Part shown: in pieces, positions 1 through 11,965 of the stretch | Numbering within the stretch: position 1 is the stretch's first letter | How the letters are laid out: every line of letters begins with the position of its first letter | Assembly: GCA_037074765.1 (NCBI GenBank) | Contig: JBAMDO010000005.1 | Span: 1 to 64,000 of the forward strand | Length of the DNA stretch: 64,000 nt | Direction: 5' to 3' | Origin: Mansonella perstans | Taxonomy: Eukaryota; Nematoda; Chromadorea; Rhabditida; Onchocercidae | Program-made: the position numbers and the translations under genes | The notes under the pieces: generated by a model | The model's input: the letters and a program-made list of their open reading frames with translations, nothing else | What the model was told of the DNA's origin: nothing | The model's database searches: none

Positions 1-1962
1 CAACAAGTTGACTTATCATACAAGTTTTTTCAACACAGTCATTTATGAAATTTGATCGAAAACATTAACTTCGTCTTAAATATTTTAAAGTTTTCGGTAC
101 ATATTATCTGCCTCTTTGTGAGATTTATTAGCAGCTGTTCCAGTTCGTGTAAAGATGGCACATACAAACTGCTCTTATCTTGTTAACCATATTTCTGATT
201 CATATCACTCATTTTCCACTAACGGCAACAGATTATGCATGAAATTCAAATTATGCTTTTTTAACACTAAATAAACGTATCAATCCAAAAGTTAAGGTGG
301 AAATATAGCGTTCAACTATCAAAATATAGACATGAATTTAGTTAAGATGTCGTGGTAAAATAACGTTAATGATAAAAGTTGGATTAATTATATATATTTA
401 AATACATCATATCACTCATTTTCTATATGTATATATATATATGAATTATACGAATTTATGTAAATTATCATAGTGGAGTCGAAAATATGCAGAGTTATTT
501 TATTTAATTCATGTTATTCGGCCCTCTCTCGTCTTTTTTCTTTCATAAATTTTCATATCTTGCAAACTTTAATGAACAATCATGATTTCTAGAACTACTT
601 CATTTTTTGCGTTGTATTGTCTAACTTTGAATTCTATTCTCTTTCTTAATTTGTTTTTTCTTTTAGAGTTAAAAATCTTAAATTAAAAAAATATTCATGC
701 CGAGTGGACTTTCAAGAAAAAAAAAAAAATGATTACTAGTTGAGTCAATCTTGTATAGTAATCTGTTGTATATAATTCTTTTTTACTTCTTATATGTAAT
801 ATGTTATACATAATGGTATGTTCTATAAGATAGTTTTCGCGTTTAATGAGAAGTCAAAAAAGTGCTGACTAACGAACGACTTTTTATATAATTGTGGAAA
901 GGATAGGTTAGTCTGATCATCATGGACGAGAGGAAGAATAGTTAATGGTTCTCGAAGAAAGTCTTAACAACTACGTCCCTGGCTATATGAACTGATAAAA
1001 GTAAGTTAGACCAAACTAATTAGTTAAATATTATTTTAAGTTAAAACAACATCGAGAAACGAGAAAGATTTCATCAGTTCTGCTCTCTGTATACATTATT
1101 TGCCAATATGTTATACCAAAATGTATTTCTCACAATATTAAGAGAAATTTCGAAGAATTTTTGTGAAAATGAGAGTAATAGTAAAAAAATGGGGAAAACA
1201 AGGAGGATATAAAGATATTCCATGAATTGCACTGATAAGGATTCAACGCTCTTTCATGATCCTTTCATGTACTCAATTAGGAGAGTACTGATTCCTGTTT
1301 CTTAGGAAGTTAGTGAAGTGAAAATGGAACCGCTTGAAAACACATACACACAGCAACATTCATTCACATACAAATACAATTTTTAATGCCTCGGGAACAG
1401 TTGTCAGTTGTTGTCAATAGCGGGGGTCTGTTTAAAGATTGGGATGATAAGCAGAAAGAATAAAAAGCTTGATGTTTTCCCGCACTTTTTTTCTCTCTTT
1501 TGCACTTATTTTCCGCACTATAAATCATAGCTAAATAATTACTTTAGTGTTTAACATATCTAAGCATATTTTCAAGCAGCTTTTCTAAAGTATTTCGCTC
1601 TTCTTACCATGTCTTTCTTATAAATTACATTCAGTTGCAGAATTTTGCCATTTCCCACTTTATCGCTTTTTTATTCAACGTATAAAATGTGGAACTTAGT
1701 GTTCCGCTTCATCAAAAAGCTTCTTTCAATGCTTACATTCTTCTATCAATTTCATTAAATGAGACATTAATGTTTTTATATTATTTTTATTATTACTATT
1801 ATTGCTGTTATTATTATTAACCACATCACATGAAGTACTCAACAGGAATTCCAGTTGCAGTCCTTGTATCATTTTCTACGTCTTTTTCATGAAATTTGAT
1901 CATTATGCAGCGGCGTATGTCCATTTTTTTTGGAAATATTGATATTTGATATTTCTAAACAG
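1..1962. other. Non-coding stretch upstream of dim-1
   Basis: No open reading frame with coding character is visible on either strand. The stretch is AT-rich with short A and T runs. It probably holds upstream intergenic DNA, or an intron of a longer dim-1 isoform whose first exons lie to the left of the window. Confidence 0.5.
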
Positions 1963-2004
1963 GACTGCTACTGGCAGCAAATAATAAAGCTAACTATTAA
2001 AAAG
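1963..2004 (+). other. dim-1: Possible in-frame 5' extension of the first dim-1 exon
   Basis: A candidate acceptor (tttctaaacag) ends at 1962. The 42 bases between it and the ATG at 2005 are open in the dim-1 frame, beginning DCYWQQ in phase 0. They could be 5' UTR joined to a spliced leader, or coding sequence of a long DIM-1 isoform as in C. elegans. The sequence alone does not decide between these. Confidence 0.4.
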
Positions 2005-4213
2005 ATGCCGGAGGGTAAAGCACCTCATTTCCCGCAGCAGCCAGTAGCTCGACAAAATGATGATGGATCATTGGAATTGGAATGTTTTTTAGAAGCTCAA
2101 CCAGTACCGGATATTAAGTGGTTTTACGATACAGTAAGCTTTTCCTACAAAATTTCATCTTAATAAATGTCTTTGGATTTGAATGAAGAAATTGCAGGTG
2201 TTGTTGTCAAAATCCAAATAGAATATAGGAGAAGTTCGATATAGAAATCTTGCTCTTTTGCTTACTAAAGATATCACATTGTTTTGCTTATTATCGAAAT
2301 ATTTTACTAAATTTTTATTTGGTGCAATTTTTCTCATTTCTCGAACTTGAACAGTAAGTGATTGCATACTTTCTAGACTGAATTGAAACAAGATCAGCGG
2401 TTCAGCTTTCGATTAGATAACAAGGGAAATGATGCTTACTCAGCTATTTTACAAATCAAGGTAATGTTTCCGAACAAAAACGCTAAAAAAAATTCCAATT
2501 TATGAGATTTTTTGGCTTTCGAAGCAGTATTGTTTTATTGTAAATATAATTATTATAATTATCCAAAGTTGAGTACGTTTAGGGTTGGTTTTTTTCAGGA
2601 TCTTGCTGATAGTGATGCTGGAGCTTATCGATGTGCTATTGTCAATCCACACGGAAAGGGTAACGCCAATTTTAACCTCAAACTTACAGGTTTGTTACAT
2701 ATTTATTACATTTTAATTTACTGTGTTTTATGTGACAGCTTTCTGGAAGAGAAAATGAGTAACGATCCTTCTGCTCAATTTCGGTAACAATTTAGTATTT
2801 TCAAACAAAAATATTTACGCTCAGCATCTTTGTATTTCAAATTTCTTTCATGTCATTTCATAGAAGTCACGAATTCAACAGAATTTGGTAGAGCATTGAA
2901 CGATTAATAAAGATGGAAAATAATTAACAGGAAAATATGCAGCGTTTCTGTAATGGATTGCAAAACCAAATTTAATCTTACTCGGTTTCAATTTACAGGA
3001 TTCAGCGCACCAACATTTGTGGAAAAACCACAGATATCATCTCGTGACGATGGTCAAGTAATGGTTATGGAATTTAGAGCGAAATCAATTCTTAAGCCTA
3101 CTTTCGTCTGGCAGAAGGTTTCTTTTGGTATTTTTGTTTCGGAAGAAAAATAATTTTTGCATGATTCGATAAACTGATTAAATTTCTTTACACAGAAATT
3201 GGATTTAAAAATATTTTTGTTTCAGGGTGAAGAAATCGTAGCTGAATCGGATCGAGTGAAAATTGTCCTAAGAGAGGAAGCAAATCAAACATATTATGCT
3301 GCTCTGGAAATTAAAGTATCGATTCAGTTTTTGCTAAATTTAGTATCATCTTATTGTACTAAAAACTAAAACATTTCAGGAGCCAACAAAAGAAAAAGAT
3401 GCAGGCCAATTTGTTTGCACTGCAAAAAATGAATCTGGAAAACTGACAGCCACTTTCACTGTTAAATTTGAAGGTTTCTTTTTGGATTCAAGTATTTTCT
3501 CTTTATCATTAAATTTGATATTGATTTATTGAACAGATATTTTAATCTTTGGGTATTTTCTTTATTTCCTGAAAACAATTTCAGTGCCACAAGGAGCTCC
3601 GACCTTTACCCGTAAACCACAAATTTTGCAAAAAACATCAGACTCTGGTGATCCTGCTATTGTTTTTGATATTGGATTCCAAGCTGATCAGAACCCAGAA
3701 GTAAAACGGCTTTCTTAATTTTGCATTTAGCATTATAAACTGAAGTAGTTAAATAAAAACTTTCATTATATATATAGTCAAAAATAAAATTGCTTAATGC
3801 AGGTCATTTGGTTAAATCCAAAGGGCAAGAAAATGAAGGAATCAAGTCGTATAAAGTTTGGATTAACACCTGATGGCGGTGCAAACACATTCACTGCTGA
3901 ATTAGAACTGAAAGTATGGTTTTTACTTGTTACTTCACATATTTTTGACTTATGAAGAACATTTAAAACCTCGAAACTAATTAAATTGAAATCTTTAGAA
4001 AAATTTCTTTTTTGTTTTTTTTAAAAAAGTAAATCAGGAGGTGCTTCTGAAATTCATTTTTGGAGCGGTATTTTTAGAATTATAAAGCAAAGGACAGTGG
4101 TACATATACCTGCAATATTAAGAATGAAGCTGGTGAAGCGAATGTTGAATTGACATTGAACATTGAAGGTTTGTTTGTATGAAATTTCTGACACGCTATA
4201 CCCTGTCTTGCAT

Positions 4214-4255
<42 letters not shown>

Positions 4256-4770
4256 TTTAGAGACAAGTTTAGGTTTCCATTGAATTCGGAATGCTTGTTT
4301 CTTCGTCGATTGCTGATGTCCTAATGAAAAGTTTGAGTTATGACTGGACAGTTACTACAGTTTGTTTTCTGAACCCGACGTTCAAACATTTTAACGCTTT
4401 GTTTAAAAGTACGCTGACATGTGTTGGTTCTGTTGATCCTACAAGAAATCCCTAATTTCTCTGCAGATATTAACTGTCTCAAAGTTTAGACTCCACAAAG
4501 AATAACGATAGGGCAACTCATTATTACTTTTACTGTACCTTATATTGGGTGGGATGGGTTACAAAAGGCTTTATAATTTTTCGGACAAAATTTTCAGTTC
4601 AGCTAATACAGATAACATAGCATGGATTAATTCATGACATAGTTCAAGTTGAATTTTATTGACACTCAAATCTTTAAACGTAGCTTCTTTGTTGAATTCT
4701 AGATAAAAAGTTCGCATTAACTATTGGTATGGTTCATTCAGGTGATGACGATGAAAGCATAACAGATTGA
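2005..4770 (+). CDS. dim-1: DIM-1 (disorganized muscle protein 1), three-Ig-domain protein, short form
   Basis: Ten exons join without a phase error: 2005-2133, 2377-2460, 2599-2689, 2999-3117, 3226-3315, 3380-3473, 3585-3700, 3803-3913, 4078-4168 and 4742-4770, giving 317 residues. The protein starts MPEGKAPHF and ends in an acidic GDDDESITD tail. Three I-set Ig domains lie near residues 5-101, 104-204 and 208-308. Each keeps the late DxGxYxC or DAGQFxC motif, but domains 2 and 3 lack the first cysteine of the usual disulfide. In C. elegans the short DIM-1 form has about this length, also has three Ig repeats, and sits at muscle dense bodies where it affects thick-filament attachment. I first considered twitchin; the small size, early stop and N-terminal sequence fit DIM-1 better. 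Introns are short (48-573 bp). The start is chosen at 2005, but the frame stays open upstream to a splice acceptor at 1962, so a longer isoform is possible. Confidence 0.9.
4215..4250 (+). repeat. Poly-T tract (about 36 T) in the last dim-1 intron
   Basis: An uninterrupted T run begins about 45 bases after the 5' splice site of dim-1 exon 9. Similar runs follow two ctbp-1 donor sites in this window. Confidence 0.9.
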
Positions 4771-6900
4771 TGTGCATTGAATTCTAATATGTAACAGTGT
4801 GTTGTAGCGTATCTCAAGTGCAGTATATCGTATCAAATCCTGTTTGCCTGCTAACTTGTTCATCCATTATAACAATCAACAAGTTGGCCTTGTGTGTTTT
4901 TTCCCATTCAAAGTTTAACAATTTGAAAATTGTGAAGCTGACCGTAGGGATAATTTTTCATCTAAAATTAGGTTAATTTCTAACACCGAATTTTTCGTAA
5001 CATCGGATTGCAAGAAATTTAACAAACACTGAAATTCATTCCCCACAAACACTGAAATTCATTCCCCTCGGTTTTGGAAATCGATTCCAATTATTGCTTG
5101 TTCTGGAAGTTTTTACCTATTTTTCAAAATCACGAAGGAGTAAGGATTCATTTTTTGAATTGTTTCAGTCTTATAATAAATGTAACCTTTCAAACTATTA
5201 AAAAATCAGAATGAAATGGCGAAAAGGATTTCTTTTTTGTTTTTCGTGATGTTGTATCGAATGTTCTTTTAATATGATTTGCATTTAGGACCCTTAGACG
5301 AAGGGGCAGATGATGCCAGTGAAGCCTGAATTCGGATAAGTTTTGGACGGTTCATAACACGTTGGATTATGTGAACAAAAAATCTGCCAAAGTGTGGGAA
5401 ACTTCTTGATATCGCTAAATGTTTTTCAATTAAATTTTGCGTTATGTTTATGTTTTTTAAAGAGATTTTTTTAAATAAAGTAGAAATAATGTAGTGGTGC
5501 TTGTATTTGTTGCTAATTTTGTTTTTCCAAACTCTGGATTTTCCATTTGTTTGGATATCGAGCAATCAATCCTCGCCCACATGCATTGTCATTTTTTATT
5601 ATCGAATGTTAATTACTTTTATTATCATTGTAGTGTTCGCTTTCACATATTTAGGTGTAATGCCGTGCTCTGTTAAACATTTTTTGTAGTCAGAATGTTT
5701 CGATTTAGTCAAGTGATTCTTTCTCGAAATCATTCATAAGCAGTCGCAAGCGTGCGAATGCTTAATACAAAGGATGTTTGAACAGTTACGGTTTCTTACC
5801 GGTTTTCAGCATTACATTATGCTAATTCATCTTCTGTTTGCTTATTTTTCTAATTTACAAGAATTAAGCTAGAATTAAATAAAAAATAGTCATTACTAAA
5901 AGAATTAAATAGTCATTACTAGTTGAAGTGCCTTCTCAGACATATTCGAAGTACGTTTTGTCTTTTTCATGTGCTTGCAAAATCGTATTATTCATACAAT
6001 TAGTTAGTTCCTCACAGTGTTCTGGTCTTCGGTAAAACAGTCCTAATAATGATGGCATATTTTAAGTAGTATTCAATACACCTATTGCATTTGCTCATGT
6101 ATGCATGATGGGAGAAATAAAAATGTTGAGTTTCTAATTTGATTTTTCTTTGCTTCACGTGAGATTAATAAAATACATTGCTTTTTCGGGATTGCATTAA
6201 ATCGAATAATTCATTAACTGCTTCCGCCAATTCTAACTGTCACTGAGATTCTCTTTCTTTATGGTCCTTAATATTCCTTAAAATATTTTTGAATTTTTTT
6301 AGCCTTGCAGATTTCTCAGTCAGTGGAAGTTCAGGTTGGGATTCATTCAACAATTAGTGTACGAAGTAGAGTTTCAGCCGATTGGTCATATATACTGTGT
6401 GTTTTGTCCTAAAGTAATTTCTGAATGGCTTTTAAGGGAATTCAAAACAAAAGCACAAGCATTCCATGTTCTATGGATTCCAGAAAGCATTTTTTTATTG
6501 CCACAAATTAAAAATTGAAAAAGATAATAAGTAGGCTGCATCAGAATGTTTCAAACTCGGTAACAAATTAACATTGATTTAACATCGAACGACAATATCG
6601 ATTTATCGCTTAACCGAATATCTATTAATTACTATTGAAAGGACTATTGAAGTCCTTCGCAATGCTTGCGAGTTTTTAGAACTCCTGCACTTAGGCCACG
6701 GCCATAACTCTGAGGCCTAAATTCTTTTGCACAGCAAACTGCAATTCCAATAATGTATTCACTACACTGTAACTCTTATTATTCAGCAGTCTTCTTAATA
6801 AAAATGCAACAAAAATAAAAATATCAGCTAACTAATTGAATAAAGTGAACTCTTCCAAGAAGAAAACCAAATATGACATATGGGGCAAATGAATAGAAAA
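4771..6900. other. Region downstream of dim-1 with no recognised gene
   Basis: No gene is recognised. It probably begins with the dim-1 3' UTR; an AATAAA lies near 5175. A 23-base unit (acaaacactgaaattcattcccc) is tandemly doubled at 5022-5067. A minus-strand open frame at 5269-5565 has a polar serine- and proline-rich start but no supporting splice structure or known motif. Confidence 0.5.
5022..5067. repeat. Tandem duplication of a 23-bp unit
   Basis: Two exact, directly adjacent copies of acaaacactgaaattcattcccc occupy 5022-5044 and 5045-5067. Confidence 0.9.
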
Positions 6901-6904
6901 TATA

Positions 6905-7260
6905 AAGTGAAACTAATTTATAAAGCCATGCAATATAAGACACTGCATCGGACCATACTATTCTCGGTTCAAGCAGCTTTTTGCAAATTGCAAAGCAAAC
7001 AAAGCATTTATTGTGATGCCAGGCCTGAAACAGTTTGAGTAATAAATACCTCGATAAGCCAGTAATGCTAGTACATAGGTGTAAAAAGCTATTGTAATGG
7101 CAGAATTGACAGAACAAAAAATAGCGGACATTGTTAAATGTCCAGTCGAAGCTCATCAAATATTCGGCTGTATCCAAATTGCTACCAGACTTATCATACA
7201 GCTTGCTAATATTTTTTCAGCATCATACACTTCTTTTGAACATCTGCCACATATCACTGC
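6905..7260 (-). pseudogene. Decayed LIM-domain fragment (CRP/MLP-like)
   Basis: Two pieces read on the minus strand. The piece at 7201-7251 encodes the first half of a LIM zinc finger, CGRCSKEVYDAEKILAS. The piece at about 6910-7024 follows a good acceptor (ctgtttcag) and encodes AWHHNKCFVC, then CKKLLEP, then SDAV. Together they follow the muscle LIM/CRP pattern C-x2-C, WHxxC, CKxxL. The second finger is broken: one residue too many between two cysteines, and the last zinc ligands appear only after a frame change. The splice phases of the two pieces also do not fit. I read this as a pseudogene relic. An active gene with sequence errors is the alternative. Confidence 0.45.
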
Positions 7261-8278
7261 AGCACTTGTGATAGCATTTCCGTTTTTCTGTTTGTGCTGC
7301 ATAAGCTGGGAATTAAATATGGTTCATAATGTAATTTAATTACGACAAAAAATATTGAAAGAATGATAAGAAATATTGTTTCACTTACACATATGAAGTG
7401 ACATGGCAAACACAGATATTGCAATATAAACAATAAAATGTAAACAAAAAAAAAAAAACATATTGCAGTGTAAAAAACAAAAACATATAATGTTGTTTGT
7501 AAATGTTTGGCCTGGATTCAATGGTGTTAAAAAGTAATAGCAACGGTTATTTTTTTATAGAAAAACTCAACAACTACAGAAAAATCAGTTGTTAACTTAC
7601 ATTTTTCATTATTGCATTATTTTTTTGAGCAGCAATACCTGGAATGCAAGTATTAGTGTGACAGTTACTTATGTGAAAGAGTATTTTGTTTCAAAAACAA
7701 ATGATGAATAGTTCAGTTAAACAACATTGATCATAAAGAAATTTCAGAGCAAAAAAACATTTCATAAAATTTTTAATTTTATTGAAATAAGATTAATAAA
7801 CTTCTAGAGCTTATTTCGCTTTTATCACAAAATGATTCGTCGGTGAATTTGATATATCCCAACTTCTGATTCGTTTTTTCATCAGTATAAGAAATTGAAG
7901 CTATTATTATCGTCTCTAATTAATATTTATAGATGATATTTGTTTCAATAAAATACTTATACAGCTGCTATAGTATTTTTAGATAAGAATTCCAATTTTT
8001 GACCGAAATAACGAAATTCAAGTCCCTAACAGAAAACAGCTTAAAAATCACCCCTATTTGCATCGTCACTTCGTCTATTTGTTATTGGCTGTAAATAGTA
8101 CTCAAACATCAATATCGTAATCGACACCTTTAGGTCCGAATTTGTAGCGGTGATTACAATACAGCTGTAAATGAATCGTTTTACAAAATGCTTGCTATTA
8201 CCTATCAATCAAAACTATTTCTTGCTTATAAAAGGGATAAAAGCTGTTAGTCAACCTGTTCGTTGTGATCAACTATCC

Positions 8279-8494
8279 GATGGATTAAATGATTTATTAT
8301 CAGAAAAGTATTTTTGTTTGAGCAGGTTAATAAAGTTTTATTTTAATTTTTTACTAGAAGAAAAATATTTTTCCATAACAAACAAAAAATCCCAAAAGTT
8401 TGCTTCGAGAAGAAGTTAAAGCTTAGGTGTTCTAAAAGTTTTGCAAAGCAAAAGAAGTATAAAATTCAAATTGAATTTGATAGGTAATCTGTCA
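8279..8494 (+). repeat. Direct copy of 19398-19614
   Basis: About 215 bases match 19398-19614 with few differences, starting at gatggattaaatgattta. The left edge of the match falls within 13 bases of where the larger inverted copy at 11966-13357 stops matching, so the two pieces look like parts of one older copy. Confidence 0.85.
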
Positions 8495-8849
8495 AGCGCT
8501 TGAGTACTTTCTTTTTACAGCAAAAAGGATAACGTATTTTATTTTTTCTTACTATAGAAATAATAGAGTGAACGTTTAGTTTATTTTTATCTATAACATT
8601 TGAGATAATCCACTACACTATTCACTCATTTTAAGTGGTAAAATACTTAGCATATCAATCAAATCAAAATAGTAGGTCAAATTTTTCTGATATTGTGTGA
8701 TCTTAAATCGAATATTGGATCGTCGGAATTCTAAGGAATCCATTTTCAATTATCTCAAGAGATTAATAATAAAACTGGTCATACCATATCGCTATTCGGA
8801 AGATCTTCTTTGGTATACTATACGAAGATGTGAGCTATTTCTAAATAAA

Positions 8850-9247
8850 ATCGTAGCACTTGTCCAAGTGCATTTATTCCGCTCTCTTCAATTTTACAAG
8901 CTTTTTCAGTTCTTCCACACATAACCATTCTGGTGGTCTGAAATAAAAAAAATTAAAAAAAATCTCCTTTAAAATAAAATTATCAAATTTTAAAATACAT
9001 CTTTTTTAAAAAATAATACTAATCACATAATCGAAATTTTATAGCTTATATCAAGTTTTCAATTATGATAAATTCAAGCAATTATTCAGAGAAAAAGAAA
9101 AAAACAAACAAACAGTTATTGAAAGCTAATAATGATTGTACATTTCCGAAGCTTCCTTAAGGTAACTGCTATCCAAAGTAGTACCCGAATAAGCATACCA
9201 GCTTCAAATGATCCAACACTTATCAAACGCAATTCATCCAAGATAAA
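8850..9247 (-). pseudogene. Possible exon relics of an unknown minus-strand gene
   Basis: At 9185-9247 the minus strand has an acceptor (tccacag), 21 open codons (FILDELRLISVGSFEAGMLI plus R) and a gtac donor. Near 8865-8930 an acceptor (atttcag) is followed by PPEWLCVEELKKLVKLKRAE and then a stop. Both read like protein, but no family is recognised, there is no start, and the pieces cannot be joined in frame. Confidence 0.22.
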
Positions 9248-9750
9248 CTGTGGATTTATCTATAAAATAAGATTGTTATTGACAAATATGTTATTTTTTG
9301 ACAGTTTGTTATATATATATGCACAATTATTAATTGTTAATTTGATAAAATCCAATCATATGTTTGAAAACAAAAATAAAAAAAAAAAAAAAAAAAAAAA
9401 CAAGCCAAAACCAAGCATTGGATTAACTATTTTAGTATTAAAGATAGAAGGTTCCTTCAAAAAAGATCTATCAAGCATAATTTTACGTTTTTTTTTCTAG
9501 CGTTTGCTAAAAATCAAATGTTGGTCTTTATCTGGATAATTTGTTGCATCGTGCGAAAGAAAGCCCAGAGATTTTTGAACGTGATACAATGCACGTCGTT
9601 TCGTCCGCTATAAAGGTTCGAAACCAATTGGGAGACAGGTAGCAGGAAGGTTATAACTACTGTTAAAATCTCCATGTTTTTCTACTTCTAGATGATAAAG
9701 TGTTGATTTAATTGATTTACTGGATGGTAATATGTTCATAGTACCCAAAT

Positions 9751-9789
9751 TAAATTTAAAGAAAAAGGACAATTTCGTCTGTGCTTCTT
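9751..9789. repeat. 39-bp direct repeat, copy 1
   Basis: An exact 39-base match to 10178-10216, beginning taaatttaaagaaaaaggac. The two copies bracket the first ARM-repeat exon at 9918-10102. Confidence 0.9.
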
Positions 9790-10177
9790 GGTCAGATTCA
9801 AAAATCCTTTGTTCATGTCGGTTTTTTTTTTTCCTTTTTATTTAAGAAAGTTGAAATTATTTCTGCAATAGTGTAAGTGAAGGGAAAGGGAATTTGTTGC
9901 TGTATTTTGCATTTCAGTAATGGTGTGGGTATTTTATTGGATTGTTTCCTTGGAAGGTCGATACGAAAGCTATATCGTGGAAATGTGCAATGCATCATTC
10001 GAACTTCGCGAACGGTTTGAAACATCAGGTTGTATAACGAAAATTGTTGAGACGTATCCACGTCCCGAATATGTGCTGAAAATGCTTGCATGCTTTGCAC
10101 AGGTATGGTCAGAGAGAAGTCAGTGGCATAGAAAAGTTTTTTTAGAGCCGTTGGTTCCCAACCGGTAGTCTACAATT

Positions 10178-10216
10178 TAAATTTAAAGAAAAAGGACAAT
10201 TTCGTCTGTGCTTCTT
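10178..10216. repeat. 39-bp direct repeat, copy 2
   Basis: An exact copy of 9751-9789, lying 427 bases downstream and just after ARM exon A. Confidence 0.9.
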
Positions 10217-11527
10217 TTTTTCGTTATACATAAAGTATGTTCTGTAAGAGTGGCGAAGCAGTGCAGAAAACTTGCAAAGATCGTTCACTTTTTTACTAAT
10301 ATGCTGTAAGTTTTCACTGAAGTTTTATTTTCAAATTAACAATATTACTTTTGAACCTTGTATCATCATATCCATGCTGCAAATAGGAAGCAAAAGTGTA
10401 GCTCATGGTCAAGGAAAGGGCGGCAACCATTGCTCCAGTGGGTAAAGGAGGTCACAGGAGGAGAATAGACTTCAGATGTCTTTTTTCCGAAATACAAAAC
10501 TTAAACGAAGTTGGGAAGGGTGTATATATAGATGAAGAAGAATATGGATTTCACTTCCGAAGAAAGCCTTAGAGATCGATTTGATTCTGGATAAGTTTTT
10601 AAACATCTTTCAGTTAATTAGATTTAAGGATGCTTGGGGACGAGCAGCAATTCGTTGACATGGTGCGCTGGATGTGCTTGTTGATGAACTCGAAAAACCT
10701 GATTGTACACAGCAGGTACTAATCGACGACACGCTTCGGTATGTTATACATCATTGTATTATCAATTTTGCATCATATGAAAGTTTATGATTTAATGTTG
10801 AAGAGAAAAAGACGAGATAAAAAAGAAAAGAGTATGGAGGGAGGAAGTTTTGGAACAATACCCGAGTAAAAACGAAGGTAAATTCATAAACCAGAAAATT
10901 TTTTGACAATATTATCATTGACTTATCGGTAATTTGTATATTTTTTAATAAATATTTTAATTTTCAGATATTTTGTTCATGATGGAAGCGGACTAAACTA
11001 TTTGACATTTTCTACCAAATTTCTTGATGTTGTTGTGGGTCATATCAACCTTTATTTGCATGATAATAAACGTAAATGTAGAGTAAGTTTCCAAGTTATT
11101 ATTCTCATAAACTATAATTCGTCGACGTATTTTCTTATATGATGTTTGTTGTATATAACAAGAAAAGAATATGTTATAATATACAACCGATAATTGTCCA
11201 ATTTCATGCATACGTTTTGGTCTGTTATATAGTTTGGAAACCTTCTGAATTCTGGCTTAGAAACTTTTTCCTTACTCATAATCATAGCTTTTGCTCAATG
11301 AAAAATTTTTCCTCTGCTAGATTATACAAAATCCTTTATGTTTTAAAACTTTCCTTAGTGGGCCAAGTATTGTTTTACTACCTACAATTCTGACAAATTT
11401 CAATTAGTGTAGTTTTATCTCTTTTACGCCCGTTTTTTTATCTCTCTTTTATTCAAAACGTTGTGTGTGGATTGTCTCTTTAATGAAGTTGTTCTTTAAT
11501 GAAGAGTCTGGAGGAATTAATTTTTAG

Positions 11528-11695
11528 GGTATGTTTGGAAGTGGATTTTCGGAACAATTTCGGGATACATTTGAATTTAGCGAAGAGGCGGAACAACGCT
11601 CTTTTCGCTTATTTTCCTCTCTTTTACATTATTTAAGTGGATGTGGCAATTTATGCGTAAGAATTACTAATAATGATATACCGGCTTTGCTAACG
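11528..11695 (+). pseudogene. Extra direct copy (D1) of the BTB exon
   Basis: 56 open codons between an acceptor (ttaatttttag) and a gtgatt donor, beginning GMFGSGFSEQFRDTFEF. It is a roughly 90% match to exon D2 at 17960-18127, and the match extends into the flanking intron from about 11478. It lies between ARM exons C and E, where a BTB exon does not belong. It is nevertheless closer than D2 to the usual BTB consensus (FRGMF rather than FRGIC). Confidence 0.65.
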
Positions 11696-11965
11696 GTGAT
11701 TAATTATTAGTTTATTAGCTAATTATTAGTTATCTCTAAATTATGTTGTCACATTGCATCATGCTGCCTTGATCTTCTGCAAACATTGGATTTGGTCATT
11801 GGCGGGACTTGAACTGTTTTAGTTAGATCCATTAGAAATGCAGTTCTGCCGTTTTGCATTTTCATCGTACTAATTATATCTGCGAAAATTCAGAACATCA
11901 AAAATCTAGCAGTTAGGAAATAGGTTCTTATTTACATATTTTTTCAAATAAAAAAAAAAATAAAC

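Noticed and set aside
2005..4168. First reading of the Ig exons as the start of twitchin or another giant titin-like protein
   Set aside because: A tenth exon at 4742-4770 closes the frame after an acidic tail, giving a three-Ig protein of 317 residues that fits DIM-1.
5269..5565. Minus-strand frame with a serine/proline-rich segment, considered as a retrotransposon fragment
   Set aside because: No reverse transcriptase, integrase or protease motif and no terminal repeats were found around it.
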